Source: a candidate division KSB1 bacterium (GTDB lineage: Bacteria; Zhuqueibacterota; Zhuqueibacteria; Zhuqueibacterales; Zhuqueibacteraceae). From it: 64,000 nucleotides of DNA. Within the stretch, counting starts at the first letter, position 1. Every line of letters begins with the position of its first letter. Position numbers and translations under genes: made by a program. The stretch is from positions 124,001 to 188,000 of the forward strand of contig JAPDQB010000002.1 in the NCBI GenBank assembly GCA_034506175.1, written 5' to 3'. The notes under the pieces were generated by a model, which had not been told where the DNA came from, searched no databases, and saw only the letters and a program-made list of their open reading frames with translations. Below are positions 1 through 8,370 of the stretch, one piece after another.

Positions 1-34
1 CGCCGAACATTAGAATAAATCTCCGAAGGTTCAT
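1..34 (-). CDS. 5' end of an unidentified gene running off the left edge
   Basis: An ATG on the minus strand at 34-32 is preceded by a purine-rich, Shine-Dalgarno-like stretch (GGAGGAAAGG, about 43-54) and opens a frame MNLRRFILMFG that leaves the window. The basic-then-hydrophobic start would suit a signal peptide or membrane segment. Only 11 codons are visible, so no function can be given. A GC-rich inverted repeat (GCCGGCG/CGCCGGC, about 79-115) lies upstream. Confidence 0.4.
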   Translation of the reverse strand, partial: MNLRRFILMFG

Positions 35-430
35 AGGTCGCTTCCTTTCCTCCGCTTAATTTAAAAGTATGACTTCCGCCGGCGTTTTCCTTGTTGGAAG
101 ATCATGCGCCGGCAGATTAAAAATTAAGAATGCGCCCAAAAATTTTAAAAAAGCAAATGTTTTTTAAATCGGTCTACCAACCCACAAGCCGGCAAAATAA
201 GCTTTTGCGGCTGGCAACGTGAAGAGATGTCTTTTCTGTGGCAGGATACGAATTTTTTCTTCGGCTTTATTTGGTTTTGCCGAGGATGAGGCAGGACGAG
301 ACGCCTTCTCACCGAAATGAGAAGATGAAGCTTCGGTCGTACGCATAAAAAATTTATATACTCCAACAAGTTCTTTTGGAATTTGCCGTAATATCCGAAA
401 GTTTTTTCAAAAAATCAAGAAATAATTTGT
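35..430. other. Intergenic stretch without a supported gene
   Basis: Besides the GC-rich inverted repeat upstream of the edge gene, I see a short hairpin CTTCTCA/TGAGAAG with a six-base loop near 304-323 and an imperfect GCCGGCAAAA/TTTTGCGGCTGGC hairpin near 188-216. Short open frames exist but have no ribosome binding site and an atypical composition. It may hold a small RNA, but nothing identifies one. Confidence 0.4.
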
Positions 431-1258
431 TTACGCCACCTTCCGCTTCTTTTCGGTTTTGGGCGCCGGTGGCGCTTTCGCCATTTTTCTTTTCATCGTC
501 GCGGTTTCAGTTGAAATCCCTTCAACCGCCTCGCCTTCAGCCATCGGAATGGTGATTTCCGTTGCCTCGGTTTGCTTGACGGCGGCGACTTTTTCTTTCA
601 GCATCGCCAGCAAGCGTTCTTGATAGGAATCTTTGAAGCTTTTCAAGCGCAATTTTTTCGTATGGCGCTCGATCAACTCCGCCGCCATTTTGAGCTCTTC
701 TTTGTTCTTGCTTTTAACGCCGTTGAGCTCGCCAATCAAGTCGGTGCGGCGGACTTCGTTCCAGCCGCGCAGCGTCGAAACCACAATGGCGTTTTCTTTT
801 ACCCACAGCGCCACGACAAATTCCCGGCGCCGCATCACAATTTTGCCGATGCCGTATTTGCCCGAGCTGCGGATCGATTCCCGCAGCGTCGCGTACACTT
901 CAGTCGCCAGCGGCCCGTCCGGCGCCATGTAATAGGACGTATCGAAATTCAGCGGATCGAGCGCCTCTTTGTCGGCGAATTGCACGATAGCAAGAGAATG
1001 ATCGGCCTCCGGATTGACTTCTTTTAACTCGTCTTCGGTCACGGTGACGAACTTGCCGTTTTCATACTCGTAGCCCTTCACCACTTCTTCATCCAAAACC
1101 GGTCCGTGAATCGGGCAGCGCTTTTCCATTTTAATGCGGTTTAGGCAGGGCGCATGAAGGGAATTGAAGGGGATCTCGGCACTCTGAGTGGCGGAAAAAA
1201 TTTTCACCGGAATATCGAAGAGGCTGAATTGCAAACGGCCATTCCACAATGCGCGCAT
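431..1258 (-). CDS. ku: Bacterial Ku protein, DNA double-strand break end binding
   Basis: This 275-residue protein is a single-domain prokaryotic Ku, which binds DNA ends as a homodimer and recruits LigD in bacterial non-homologous end joining. The start MRALWNGRLQFSLFDIPVKI and the segment with YYMAPDG and YGIGKIVMRRREFV are typical of the Ku core (residues 1 to about 210). The tail is lysine-rich (MKRKMAKAP, then KTEKKRKVA), as in Ku proteins whose C-terminus touches DNA. The start is supported by AAGGAG six bases upstream and by a good promoter at 1300-1328. No ligD lies in this window, so any partner ligase is elsewhere. Length is normal for the family. Confidence 0.95.
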   Translation of the reverse strand: MRALWNGRLQFSLFDIPVKIFSATQSAEIPFNSLHAPCLNRIKMEKRCPIHGPVLDEEVVKGYEYENGKFVTVTEDELKEVNPEADHSLAIVQFADKEALDPLNFDTSYYMAPDGPLATEVYATLRESIRSSGKYGIGKIVMRRREFVVALWVKENAIVVSTLRGWNEVRRTDLIGELNGVKSKNKEELKMAAELIERHTKKLRLKSFKDSYQERLLAMLKEKVAAVKQTEATEITIPMAEGEAVEGISTETATMKRKMAKAPPAPKTEKKRKVA

Positions 1259-1299
1259 ACCGAGCTCCTTAATTTGTTTTTATAAAATATAATGGAATT

Positions 1300-1328
1300 A
1301 TGTTAAGAAGAAGCCGAGTAAATGTCAA
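1300..1328 (-). promoter_or_regulatory. Promoter of ku
   Basis: On the minus strand TTGACA (1328-1323) is followed by a 17-base spacer and TAACAT (1305-1300), about 40 bases upstream of the ku start. The -35 is a perfect match and the -10 matches 4 of 6 positions of the sigma-70 consensus. Confidence 0.6.
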
Positions 1329-1347
1329 GTAAAATTTTATTACAATT

Positions 1348-1383
1348 AAAAACGCCCCACCCCGCAGTGAGCAGGATGGGGCG
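1348..1383 (-). terminator. Rho-independent terminator of the PDZ gene
   Basis: Read on the minus strand, the arms CGCCCCA and TGGGGCG (7 bp, GC-rich) are followed at once by TTTT. It lies 45 bases past the stop of the PDZ gene and upstream of the ku promoter. Confidence 0.65.
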
Positions 1384-1427
1384 CGACGGATGGAATGTTT
1401 TGGAAAGCGCCTTTGATACGGCGCCGA

Positions 1428-2435
1428 TTAGATCGTGCGAAAATCGTTGACGTTCAATTTTTCCGGCAGCCGCTGCAATTCCTTGCGCAGCTGATTTTGC
1501 ATGTCGCGCTCGATAAAGATTTTTTCGATGCCGTCGAGATGGCGTTCAATATCCGGCATGAGGATTTCAAGCTCACCGCCCTCGCCGTCATTGAAACGTT
1601 GAATACGGATTTTGCTGCGTTCCGGAATGACGATTCGGTGGCGATCCGGCGTGAAGAATTGGAAGCCATGGCTGCCGTCTTCCTCCAGCTCGGCTTGCGC
1701 CGTGGCGCTTTTGCCCTGGCGCACGTACTCAATGCTCACCTTGTCGCCGGCTTCATAATCGCGCAGCGCCTGCACCAAATCATCGGCATCGGTGATTTTT
1801 TCATCGCCGATTCGCGTAATCACATCGCCGGCTTTGAGACCGGCTTTCTCCGCCGGCGTGTTTTTGCTCACTTCCACCACCAGCACGCCGCTTTTTTCTT
1901 CGACCTTGAAATAGGGCGCGAGATCCTTGTTCAAATTCTGCACCTGCACGCCGAGTTGCGGCCGGTTGCTCCACACCTTGATGTTGGGTCTTGGCCTGCT
2001 CCAGTTAAAACTCCGCGATACCTCATCGCGTGGTCGCGCGCCGATGGTCACTTCCAGTTCGCGCTCTTCGCCGTCGCGAAAAACTTTGACTTTCACTTTC
2101 TTGTCCGGCGGTGTGTTGCGAACGAGCCGCGTAAAATCATCAGCTTTTTCAACGGCCTTGCCGTCGAACGCCAACAACACGTCATCTTCTTTTAGATTCG
2201 CTTCATCAGCCGGACTATTCTCCACGACGCCGGTAATCAACAGGCCGGTGCGATTGCCCAATTTCAGCGCGTCGCGGCGCGAGGGCGTCAATTCCTGCAC
2301 ACTCACGCCGAGCCAGCCTTTTTTCGTTTTTTCAACAGCGTTGCCGTCGCGCCAGTTCAGAAACAGCAAACCGCCGGAGATGGCCAAAAACGCCACGGCT
2401 GCCGTAATCCGATTCGATAAAAACTTTTTGCGCAT
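1428..2435 (-). CDS. Membrane-anchored or secreted protein with two PDZ domains
   Basis: The 335-residue product starts with a basic stretch and a hydrophobic segment (residues 10-28), which is a signal anchor or signal peptide. Two PDZ domains follow, about 40-133 (opening WLGVSVQEL) and 159-251 (opening LGVQVQNL), each with the NSPADEANLKEDD or NTPAEKAGLKAGD carboxylate-binding turn known from HtrA/DegP. There is no trypsin-like domain, so this is not a protease by itself. The remainder (about 252-335) is charged and unassigned. GGAGG precedes the ATG. It is transcribed away from an ECF sigma/anti-sigma pair; PDZ modules sense misfolded outer-membrane proteins in the sigma-E system, so a link to envelope stress is possible but inferred. 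Confidence 0.85.
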   Translation of the reverse strand: MRKKFLSNRITAAVAFLAISGGLLFLNWRDGNAVEKTKKGWLGVSVQELTPSRRDALKLGNRTGLLITGVVENSPADEANLKEDDVLLAFDGKAVEKADDFTRLVRNTPPDKKVKVKVFRDGEERELEVTIGARPRDEVSRSFNWSRPRPNIKVWSNRPQLGVQVQNLNKDLAPYFKVEEKSGVLVVEVSKNTPAEKAGLKAGDVITRIGDEKITDADDLVQALRDYEAGDKVSIEYVRQGKSATAQAELEEDGSHGFQFFTPDRHRIVIPERSKIRIQRFNDGEGGELEILMPDIERHLDGIEKIFIERDMQNQLRKELQRLPEKLNVNDFRTI

Positions 2436-2558
2436 CGAAAACCTCCAAGTTAATGGTGAGAAATCCTCGCGTTTAGAAATTTATCGGACATTATTCGTTC
2501 ATGTCGCGGTTCACAGCGGCAATTCGATTTTTAAGACTGTCTCGCCTGACAAAAAGTT

Positions 2559-2586
2559 TTGTATCTCGGAAATTTGTTCGTATATT
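2559..2586 (+). promoter_or_regulatory. Possible promoter of the ECF sigma operon
   Basis: TTGTAT (2559-2564), a 16-base spacer and TATATT (2581-2586) lie about 115 bases before the sigma gene. The -10 is good, the -35 only fair. No ECF-type GAACTT/TCTGA-like promoter is evident. Confidence 0.35.
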
Positions 2587-2702
2587 GATTTAAACGGAAC
2601 ATTGAGGCAACCGTCTATCTATTTGTAGGCTGCGGTTTTGAGTATGCAAAACCAAGGCATACCGGAGGCAGCAGTTCATTTGATTTTATTCCCCAGCGAG
2701 GC

Positions 2703-3347
2703 ATGAGCAGACCAGTCGCACTCACGATGCAGTTGGCAGCAGATTCAGCGGAACGTTACGCCGAATTGTCGCAAATCGAGTTGATTACCCGCGCCCAGCA
2801 GGGCGACGAGCTCGCGTTTGAAGCGCTCTACCGCCGCTTTGCGCGAACCGTCTACACCGTGGCGCATCACATGCTCGGCAATCATCACGACGCCGACGAG
2901 ATTTTGCAGGAAGCGTTCATCCGGATTTTTAAAAACTTGTCGCGCTTGCGCAGCCCGCAGGCGTTCACCTCGTGGGTCTATCAGATCACGGTGAACTTGT
3001 GCATGGATTTTCGCAAAGTGCGCACGCGCAGCCGGTGGGAACCGCTGGAAGGCAATGGCCGCCGCGGCGAGGAAGAACGGCATTCGCACTTTGAACTGGC
3101 GACCGCGAAATGGGTGCGCAATCCGGAGCAAGTTCTCGAAAACAAGGAATTGCTGGCGCACATCACCACCGCCATCGAGACGCTGCCCGAGCAGCAAAAA
3201 GCGGTGATCTTGCTGCACGAAGTGGAAGGCGTTTCCAAAAAAATGATTTCGGAGATCCTCGACTGCTCGCTGGTCACCGTCCGCACGAATTTGCATCATG
3301 CCCGAAAAAAGCTGCGCCGGAAATTGTTGAAGTATCTCAACGCGTGA
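2703..3347 (+). CDS. ECF-type RNA polymerase sigma factor
   Basis: The 214-residue product has the two-domain layout of extracytoplasmic-function sigma factors. Region 2 spans about 25-108, with DADEILQEAFIRIF at 63-76 and the DNA-melting segment SWVYQITVNLCMDF. Region 4 spans about 155-210, with LPEQQKAVILLHEVEG followed by the helix-turn-helix SEILDCSLVTVRTNLHHARKKL. The linker (110-140) is longer than usual and highly charged. A zinc-finger anti-sigma gene follows after 75 bases, the standard arrangement for an ECF factor held inactive at the membrane. The ATG at 2703 has GCGAGG just upstream. The regulon cannot be told from the window. Confidence 0.93.
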   Translation: MSRPVALTMQLAADSAERYAELSQIELITRAQQGDELAFEALYRRFARTVYTVAHHMLGNHHDADEILQEAFIRIFKNLSRLRSPQAFTSWVYQITVNLCMDFRKVRTRSRWEPLEGNGRRGEEERHSHFELATAKWVRNPEQVLENKELLAHITTAIETLPEQQKAVILLHEVEGVSKKMISEILDCSLVTVRTNLHHARKKLRRKLLKYLNA

Positions 3348-3422
3348 TGTGCAAATTTTGCTGCACGGCTTGAATCACAACCACACGCATTGAAAATTTT
3401 TTGAATCCATGAGAGAAAATAT

Positions 3423-3998
3423 ATGAATTGCTTCGAAATCGAAGAGTACCTGCTCGATTACCTCGATAACGAGCTGGCCGGTTCGATGCAGCAGGTAGTG
3501 GCGGAGCATTTGCAGATGTGTTTGTCTTGCCGTAAAGAGGTGGAAAATTATCGCAAGACGACGATGCTGCTGCAATTGCGCGCCGTGCCGGAACCGGCAC
3601 CGGCGTACTGGGACGCCACTTGGGAAAAAATTCGCGCCGGCTTCAAAGCACGAGTTTTGCCGATGGCCGGCAAGCCGCTGCCTTCACCGTCGCGCTGGCT
3701 CTGGTTGCAACGCGTGAATTGGCGGCCGTTGGTCGGCGCCGCCGCCATGTTCTTGCTCATTCTCACTGCCGCCATCTGGTCATGGCAGAAGCGCTCGCGC
3801 GAATTGTCCGCGCAGCAGGCGATGGCGCGCATTTATTTGAATCAGGCTTCGAACCCGGCGCTCTGGCGCGATGACAATTTCCCGGATGACATGAGCCGCC
3901 AGATCGAATTGATTACCGCCAGCCGCGCCGCTTTTGGCTCCATCGATCCGATCTCCAAAAGCGTCACGCTGGTGCGGCTGGAGGCGAATAATAAATGA
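3423..3998 (+). CDS. Membrane zinc-finger anti-sigma factor
   Basis: The 191-residue product carries an N-terminal zf-HC2 module whose His29-x3-Cys33-x2-Cys36 motif (HLQMCLSC) is the zinc site of ZAS-type anti-sigma factors. A single transmembrane helix follows at about 102-121 (VGAAAMFLLILTAAI) and then a periplasmic domain of about 70 residues. By family knowledge the cytoplasmic part sequesters the preceding ECF sigma factor until an envelope signal releases it. The downstream lipoprotein gene starts within about 30 bases and may encode part of the sensory side. No RseP/DegS-type protease is adjacent, but the divergent PDZ protein is a plausible accessory. Confidence 0.9.
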   Translation: MNCFEIEEYLLDYLDNELAGSMQQVVAEHLQMCLSCRKEVENYRKTTMLLQLRAVPEPAPAYWDATWEKIRAGFKARVLPMAGKPLPSPSRWLWLQRVNWRPLVGAAAMFLLILTAAIWSWQKRSRELSAQQAMARIYLNQASNPALWRDDNFPDDMSRQIELITASRAAFGSIDPISKSVTLVRLEANNK

Positions 3999-4025
3999 CA
4001 CACCGATTTGTTCGATGAATATGGA

Positions 4026-4955
4026 ATGGAGATCGTTGATAAATTGAAGATGTTATCATGTCGCTATCAGCGCCTGTTCGTGGGATTGCTTCTTTTGCTT
4101 TCTGGCTGTAGCGAAAATCAGTCAACTAAAGAAGTGCTGCTGGAATTTAAGCAGCAGCCCGATGAGAAATTTGTGTATCATGTTGCCGACAGCGTGGAAT
4201 GGGAGATTGAAGACGCCGAAAAAAACCGCTACACCTTTCAGCATCTGCAAAATCAGCGATGCGAGATGGTGATCGAATCGCTCGATTCGGCGATGGTGCG
4301 CGCTTTGACGATGTCCTTTGTGGTGACAAAAGACACGATGCTGAATGCCCCGGAGTTTGTAATAAAAAAAAGACGCCGTCGCTTGATGGCCGGCTGGCAA
4401 TTTGGCTTCAAACTGCGCATGCGCCAGAACGGCGAAATCGTCAAGGTGCTCACGGATGATCCCAAGTCGGCTTTTGATTTTGATCGGATGTACAAACCGA
4501 GCCAGCCGGTTTTTCCGGAGCGTGCCATTTCACCCGGCTACTCCTGGTCACAGAATTTTCCGATTGAAGTGCCGCGCGGCAACCCCACCGTGGCGACAAC
4601 GAAGTATCAGTTGAACAGCTTCGCCAGACTCGACCGCTTTGATTGCGCTGTGATCGATTTCAAAGGCGGGCTTGAATATGAAGAATGCTACAAACCGCCG
4701 GAAAACAAGCCGGCGGGATTTCTGCTCAAAAAATATCTTTCGCAGGTCACCAGCGAAGGGCGGATTTTTTTTGCTTATCGTGAAGGTTTCATGGTCAAGC
4801 GGGTTAATTTGATTACCTCCACTGTGCGGACGACGACGTACACCAAAGACAAGACGGAGCGGCAATCACAAACGATTTTTAAAGACCATGAAACCATTAC
4901 CCTGACCGCCATTCATCGCCTCGGCCAGGAAAGCATGACTTATCGCGTTCCGTAA
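4026..4955 (+). CDS. Putative lipoprotein, possibly DUF6263-like
   Basis: The product (309 residues from ATG 4026) has a signal sequence with the lipobox LLSGC, so it is probably lipid-anchored. A second ATG at 4050 gives a neater 20-residue lipoprotein signal; an upstream TTG at 4008 is also open. The mature part has the lengths and motifs expected of DUF6263-type lipoproteins (FVYHVADSVEW near the start, then a region with PGYSW), but that assignment is tentative. It closes a three-gene run with the ECF sigma and anti-sigma genes. A tandem-word hairpin (4964-5010) starts nine bases after its stop. Function unknown. Confidence 0.75.
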   Translation: MEIVDKLKMLSCRYQRLFVGLLLLLSGCSENQSTKEVLLEFKQQPDEKFVYHVADSVEWEIEDAEKNRYTFQHLQNQRCEMVIESLDSAMVRALTMSFVVTKDTMLNAPEFVIKKRRRRLMAGWQFGFKLRMRQNGEIVKVLTDDPKSAFDFDRMYKPSQPVFPERAISPGYSWSQNFPIEVPRGNPTVATTKYQLNSFARLDRFDCAVIDFKGGLEYEECYKPPENKPAGFLLKKYLSQVTSEGRIFFAYREGFMVKRVNLITSTVRTTTYTKDKTERQSQTIFKDHETITLTAIHRLGQESMTYRVP

Positions 4956-4963
4956 CAGACAGC

Positions 4964-5010
4964 GTTGGCCGGCCAGCCAGTTAACCGGTTAACAGGTCAA
5001 CGGGCCAACT
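4964..5010. repeat. Tandem-word hairpin element, octamer GGTTAACN
   Basis: Four consecutive octamers AGTTAACC, GGTTAACA, GGTCAACG, GGCCAACT occupy 4979-5010. They follow the pattern GGYYAACN, with only the last base fully free. Immediately upstream, GTTGGCC (4964-4970) is the reverse complement of the final word, so the element can fold back. It starts nine bases after the stop of the lipoprotein gene. A related element with the same word is at 17830-17868. Confidence 0.8.
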
Positions 5011-5220
5011 TTTTAAAACACTTCGAGCATCAACCACAGGCGCAGCCCTCCTAAAACGATCTGCCGCTGAATGGCCCCAGCTTGTGAGGAGGAAGGGAGG
5101 GGAGGCAGCGCGCCATTGAATTTCTTGCGAAAAACTCATTCGCTCGCCGAATTTTTTCATTGCATCAAACCACGGCGGCTCGTAAATTCTCCGCATAAGC
5201 TTATTCAGGTTGAAAAGTCC

Positions 5221-7833
5221 ATGCGGCATCGTCTCCCTGCAAACTTTCTGCTCGCCGGTCTTTTTCTTGGCGCATTTCGGGCGCCGGCGCAATCCGATTT
5301 GGAACGCGGCTGGCAATTCTTTTATCGCGGTGAATACGCCTCGGCGGCCGAGGCGTTTGAACGCACCGCGGCAGCCCCGGCCTCGCGTTTGGCGGCGCTC
5401 GTCGGGCAAAGCTCGGCGCTGGAGGAAATGGGCGAATACGAGCGCAGCCGCGCCGTCGTTGCTACAGAATATTCTAAAACACCGTCCGCCGACTTGGCCA
5501 ACCGTCTTGGAGAAATTGCGCTGCGAATCGGTGAACAGGTTGAAGCGCTGCAGTATTTTAATGAGGCGATTCGAATCGACGCCGGTTTTCGCCCGGCGCA
5601 GCTTAACTGGGCGATTTTGCAATGGCATCGCGGCGAACGCATCGCGGCGCGGCGCACGCTGCTGGGCTTTTTGGATTTTTATCAAACCGCCAAACAACTC
5701 ACCGCCGCCGATCTCGCGATGGTGGCACGCGCCTGCATTTATCTTGAGCGCTACAAAGACGCCAATCGGCTGTTTCAAGACGCCGTCAAACAAGCGCCCG
5801 ACAACTGGACGCTTTACATTTCCTGGGGCGATCTGTTTTTGGAAAAATACAACGTCGCGGAGGCGCGTGGCATTTATCAGGAGGCCATCAAAAAAAATCC
5901 CAGCGCCGTGCCGGCGTTGTGCGGATTGGCGCGCTGTCTGGCCGCGGAAAACATGCGCGAAGCGATTGCCGTCGCCCAGCGCGCTGTGACGCTCAATCCC
6001 CATTCTCCGCACGTGCGCACGACGTTGGCCGAGCTTTATCTCGCCGTGAATGATGAGAAGGCGGCCGACGCCGAGCTTGAAAAAATCAGCGGCCGTTTTC
6101 CAAATTATTTGCCGGCGCTGGCTTTGCGCGCGATTTTAGCCGACCGCCGCAACGACGCCGCAACCGTCGAGCGCCTTTGCCAAAAAGCCGCGCAGATCAA
6201 TCCGAAATCGCCGGATATTTACATTCGCCTCGGCGAGGATGCGGCCCGGCGTTATCTCTTCCGCGAGTCCGTCGCTTATTTTCGTAAAGCCCTCGAGCTT
6301 GATCCGGATAATTGGAATGCCGCCGCCGAGTTGGGCACGAGCCTTTCTCGCCTCGGCGAAGAGAAGGAAGCCAAAGCCCAGCTCGAACGCGCCTTCGAGC
6401 GCGATCCGTACAATGTGCTCGCCGGCAATTTGCTCAATCTCTTTGACGACTACGCCAAGTATGATACGATTCGCACGCCGCATTTTCTGCTGCGGCTGCA
6501 CCGTGATGACAAGCCGATCATCGGCGCCACTGCCGCCGTTTTATGCGAAGCGGCGTATAAAAGCATGGCCTCGCGTTACAACGCCACGCTGCCGAACCCG
6601 ATTCTCGTCGAGATTTTTCCGAAGCACGACGATTTCGCCGTGCGCTGTTTCGGTTTGCCCGGGGCGCAGGTTTTTCTCGGCATCTGCTTTGGCCGCTTGA
6701 TTGCGATGGATTCACCGCGGGCGCGCCAGGCCGGCGATTTCAATTGGCAGGAGACTTTGTGGCACGAGATCGCGCACGTGTTTCATCTCGAGCTGACGGC
6801 GAATCGCATTCCGCGCTGGCTGGCCGAGGGCATCGCCGTTTATGAAGCAACAAACGCGCGACGTGAGTGGGACATGAACATGGAACTGGTGATGATTCGC
6901 GCGCTGCGCAACGGCCAATTGCTGCCGCTGCGTGATTTGGATGAAGGCTTCACCCGGCGCCTGGAGCTGGTTTCGCTGGCGTATTATCAAGCCTCGCAGA
7001 TCATCATGTTCATCGAGCGCCGCCACGGTTTCAACAAAGTTTTGGCGCTGTTTCCGCATTTTCGGCAGGGCAAAAAAACCGAGGAAGCGATCACCGCCGT
7101 CTTCGGCCAGTCGGTGGATGAGTTTGACAAGACCTTTCAAGATTTTTTGCGCGACCGTTTTCATCCCAGCCGGGTGAAAGTGGAGTGGCCGTATGCGCAA
7201 ACCGAGGCGGTGCACGGCCCGCCGCGCGAAATCGAGGCACTGCGCCAGGCTGCCGCGGCCGAGCCGCAAAATTTTTTTGCCAATCTTTATTACGGCCGCC
7301 GTCTCGCCGAAATCGGCAACCCGACGGAAGCGGAAGTATATCTCAAAAAAGCCAAGGCACTTTTGCCGGAATATGTCGACGCGCAAAATCCTTATCTCTT
7401 GCTGGCGGATTTGTATTGGAAACAAAACCGCCGGCGCGAGGCCGTTGCGGAGTTGGAATATTTGACTTCAAAAAACGGCAAAAACTTTCAGGAGGCGGTG
7501 CGATTGAGCGAATGGCAATTGGCGCTCGGTGACACCACCGCCGCCATGCGAGCGCTGGAGCGGGCGTTGAATATTTTTCCTTACAAAATCGAGTTGCAAA
7601 ATCAATACGGCCGTTTGCTGCTGGCGCTGCGCCAGCCCAAGGCCGCTGTGCAAGTGTTTCGCACTGTTTTGGCGATGAACCCGGTTGACCGCGCCGAGGT
7701 GTATTGCTGGCTGGCGCAGGCTTATTTGTCTTGGGGGCAAAAGCTTCAGGCTAAAAAGAACGCGCTTTTGGCCCTGGAAATCGCGCCGAACTTCGAACGC
7801 GCGCAGGAGATTTTGTTGCAGGCGGTGGAGTAA
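5221..7833 (+). CDS. Secreted TPR protein with a gluzincin-type metallopeptidase domain
   Basis: The start at 5221 is chosen because it gives a signal peptide (MRHRLPANFLLAGLFLGAFR, cleavage near APAQ) and 870 residues; the frame is open 150 bases further. TPR-like helices fill about 25-420 and again 660-870. Between them lies a peptidase module with HEIAH at 515-519 and AEGIAVYE (Glu536) 17 residues beyond the second histidine, the zinc-binding pattern of gluzincins (peptidase MA-like). By family knowledge it is zinc-dependent; no substrate is known. The TPR-peptidase-TPR order suggests that bound protein partners are presented to, or guard, the active site. It is followed by a minus-strand small ORF. 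Confidence 0.85.
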   Translation: MRHRLPANFLLAGLFLGAFRAPAQSDLERGWQFFYRGEYASAAEAFERTAAAPASRLAALVGQSSALEEMGEYERSRAVVATEYSKTPSADLANRLGEIALRIGEQVEALQYFNEAIRIDAGFRPAQLNWAILQWHRGERIAARRTLLGFLDFYQTAKQLTAADLAMVARACIYLERYKDANRLFQDAVKQAPDNWTLYISWGDLFLEKYNVAEARGIYQEAIKKNPSAVPALCGLARCLAAENMREAIAVAQRAVTLNPHSPHVRTTLAELYLAVNDEKAADAELEKISGRFPNYLPALALRAILADRRNDAATVERLCQKAAQINPKSPDIYIRLGEDAARRYLFRESVAYFRKALELDPDNWNAAAELGTSLSRLGEEKEAKAQLERAFERDPYNVLAGNLLNLFDDYAKYDTIRTPHFLLRLHRDDKPIIGATAAVLCEAAYKSMASRYNATLPNPILVEIFPKHDDFAVRCFGLPGAQVFLGICFGRLIAMDSPRARQAGDFNWQETLWHEIAHVFHLELTANRIPRWLAEGIAVYEATNARREWDMNMELVMIRALRNGQLLPLRDLDEGFTRRLELVSLAYYQASQIIMFIERRHGFNKVLALFPHFRQGKKTEEAITAVFGQSVDEFDKTFQDFLRDRFHPSRVKVEWPYAQTEAVHGPPREIEALRQAAAAEPQNFFANLYYGRRLAEIGNPTEAEVYLKKAKALLPEYVDAQNPYLLLADLYWKQNRRREAVAELEYLTSKNGKNFQEAVRLSEWQLALGDTTAAMRALERALNIFPYKIELQNQYGRLLLALRQPKAAVQVFRTVLAMNPVDRAEVYCWLAQAYLSWGQKLQAKKNALLALEIAPNFERAQEILLQAVE

Positions 7834-7838
7834 ATGTG

Positions 7839-7931
7839 TTAGGTCATTACGCCATTGCATTCATTTTTCCGGTTTATCTCATCAAAATAGTCGTGCGAAA
7901 CTTTTTTTAAAATGCGTTTAAACAGACTCAT
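7839..7931 (-). CDS. Probable small protein of 30 residues
   Basis: A short minus-strand frame, MSLFKRILKKVSHDYFDEIN and ten further residues, starts at 7931 behind a textbook ribosome binding site (AGGAGG with a seven-base spacer). It ends eight bases downstream, in convergent sense, of the TPR-peptidase stop. The N-terminal part is basic and could be amphipathic (SLFKRILKKV). I recognise no family. Without the strong ribosome binding site I would not call it. It could be a genuine small protein, a leader peptide or the start of a decayed gene. Confidence 0.45.
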   Translation of the reverse strand: MSLFKRILKKVSHDYFDEINRKNECNGVMT

Positions 7932-8100
7932 GATAGAGCCTCCTACGATTATAACGTCCTTTGTACTATTTGTTCGGAAGCATCTTCGATATTGAATATT
8001 TGTGCGGAAAATACGTTAGGTTTGCGCGAGAATTAAAAAAATTGCTTCAGAAACAATGAGATGATTGCGGAACCGATGATTAGAACAGGGAGATTTACTC

Positions 8101-8334
8101 ATGAATAAAATCAAGCTGGTCTATTTTGAGCAAGAAGATGTTCTGCATCTGACTATCACTGATGAGCCGGAGAGTGGAAGTATCGAGCTCAGCCCCAATA
8201 TCACGGCTGAGCTGAATGACAAGGGGGAATTGATCGGTATCGAGATTCTGAATGCAAGCGCCTTTATTCGGGATTCGATTTTGGATTCCGCACAGGCAAA
8301 AATGCTGCGGTTTTCCAACCTTCAAACTGTTTGA
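8101..8334 (+). CDS. DUF2283 family protein
   Basis: The 77-residue product matches the DUF2283 pattern: an opening MNKIKLVYFEQEDVLHLTI, an acidic SPNITAELNDKGELIGIEIL block and a short hydrophilic tail. These small single-domain proteins are widespread, often near toxin-antitoxin or accessory genes, and have no established function. GGGAG lies eight bases before the ATG. The preceding 180 bases hold no other supported feature. It is 36 bases upstream of the DUF4159 gene and could be the first gene of that cluster, though its own low-GC upstream region suggests independent transcription. Confidence 0.85.
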   Translation: MNKIKLVYFEQEDVLHLTITDEPESGSIELSPNITAELNDKGELIGIEILNASAFIRDSILDSAQAKMLRFSNLQTV

Positions 8335-8370
8335 TTTTGTCTAATTCTGAGTTAAACCGATTGTCGGTTA

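Noticed and set aside
46..369. Short minus-strand frames at the left end as genes.
   Set aside because: No ribosome binding site, and two overlapping frames of equal quality; only the edge frame starting at 34 has a proper start signal.
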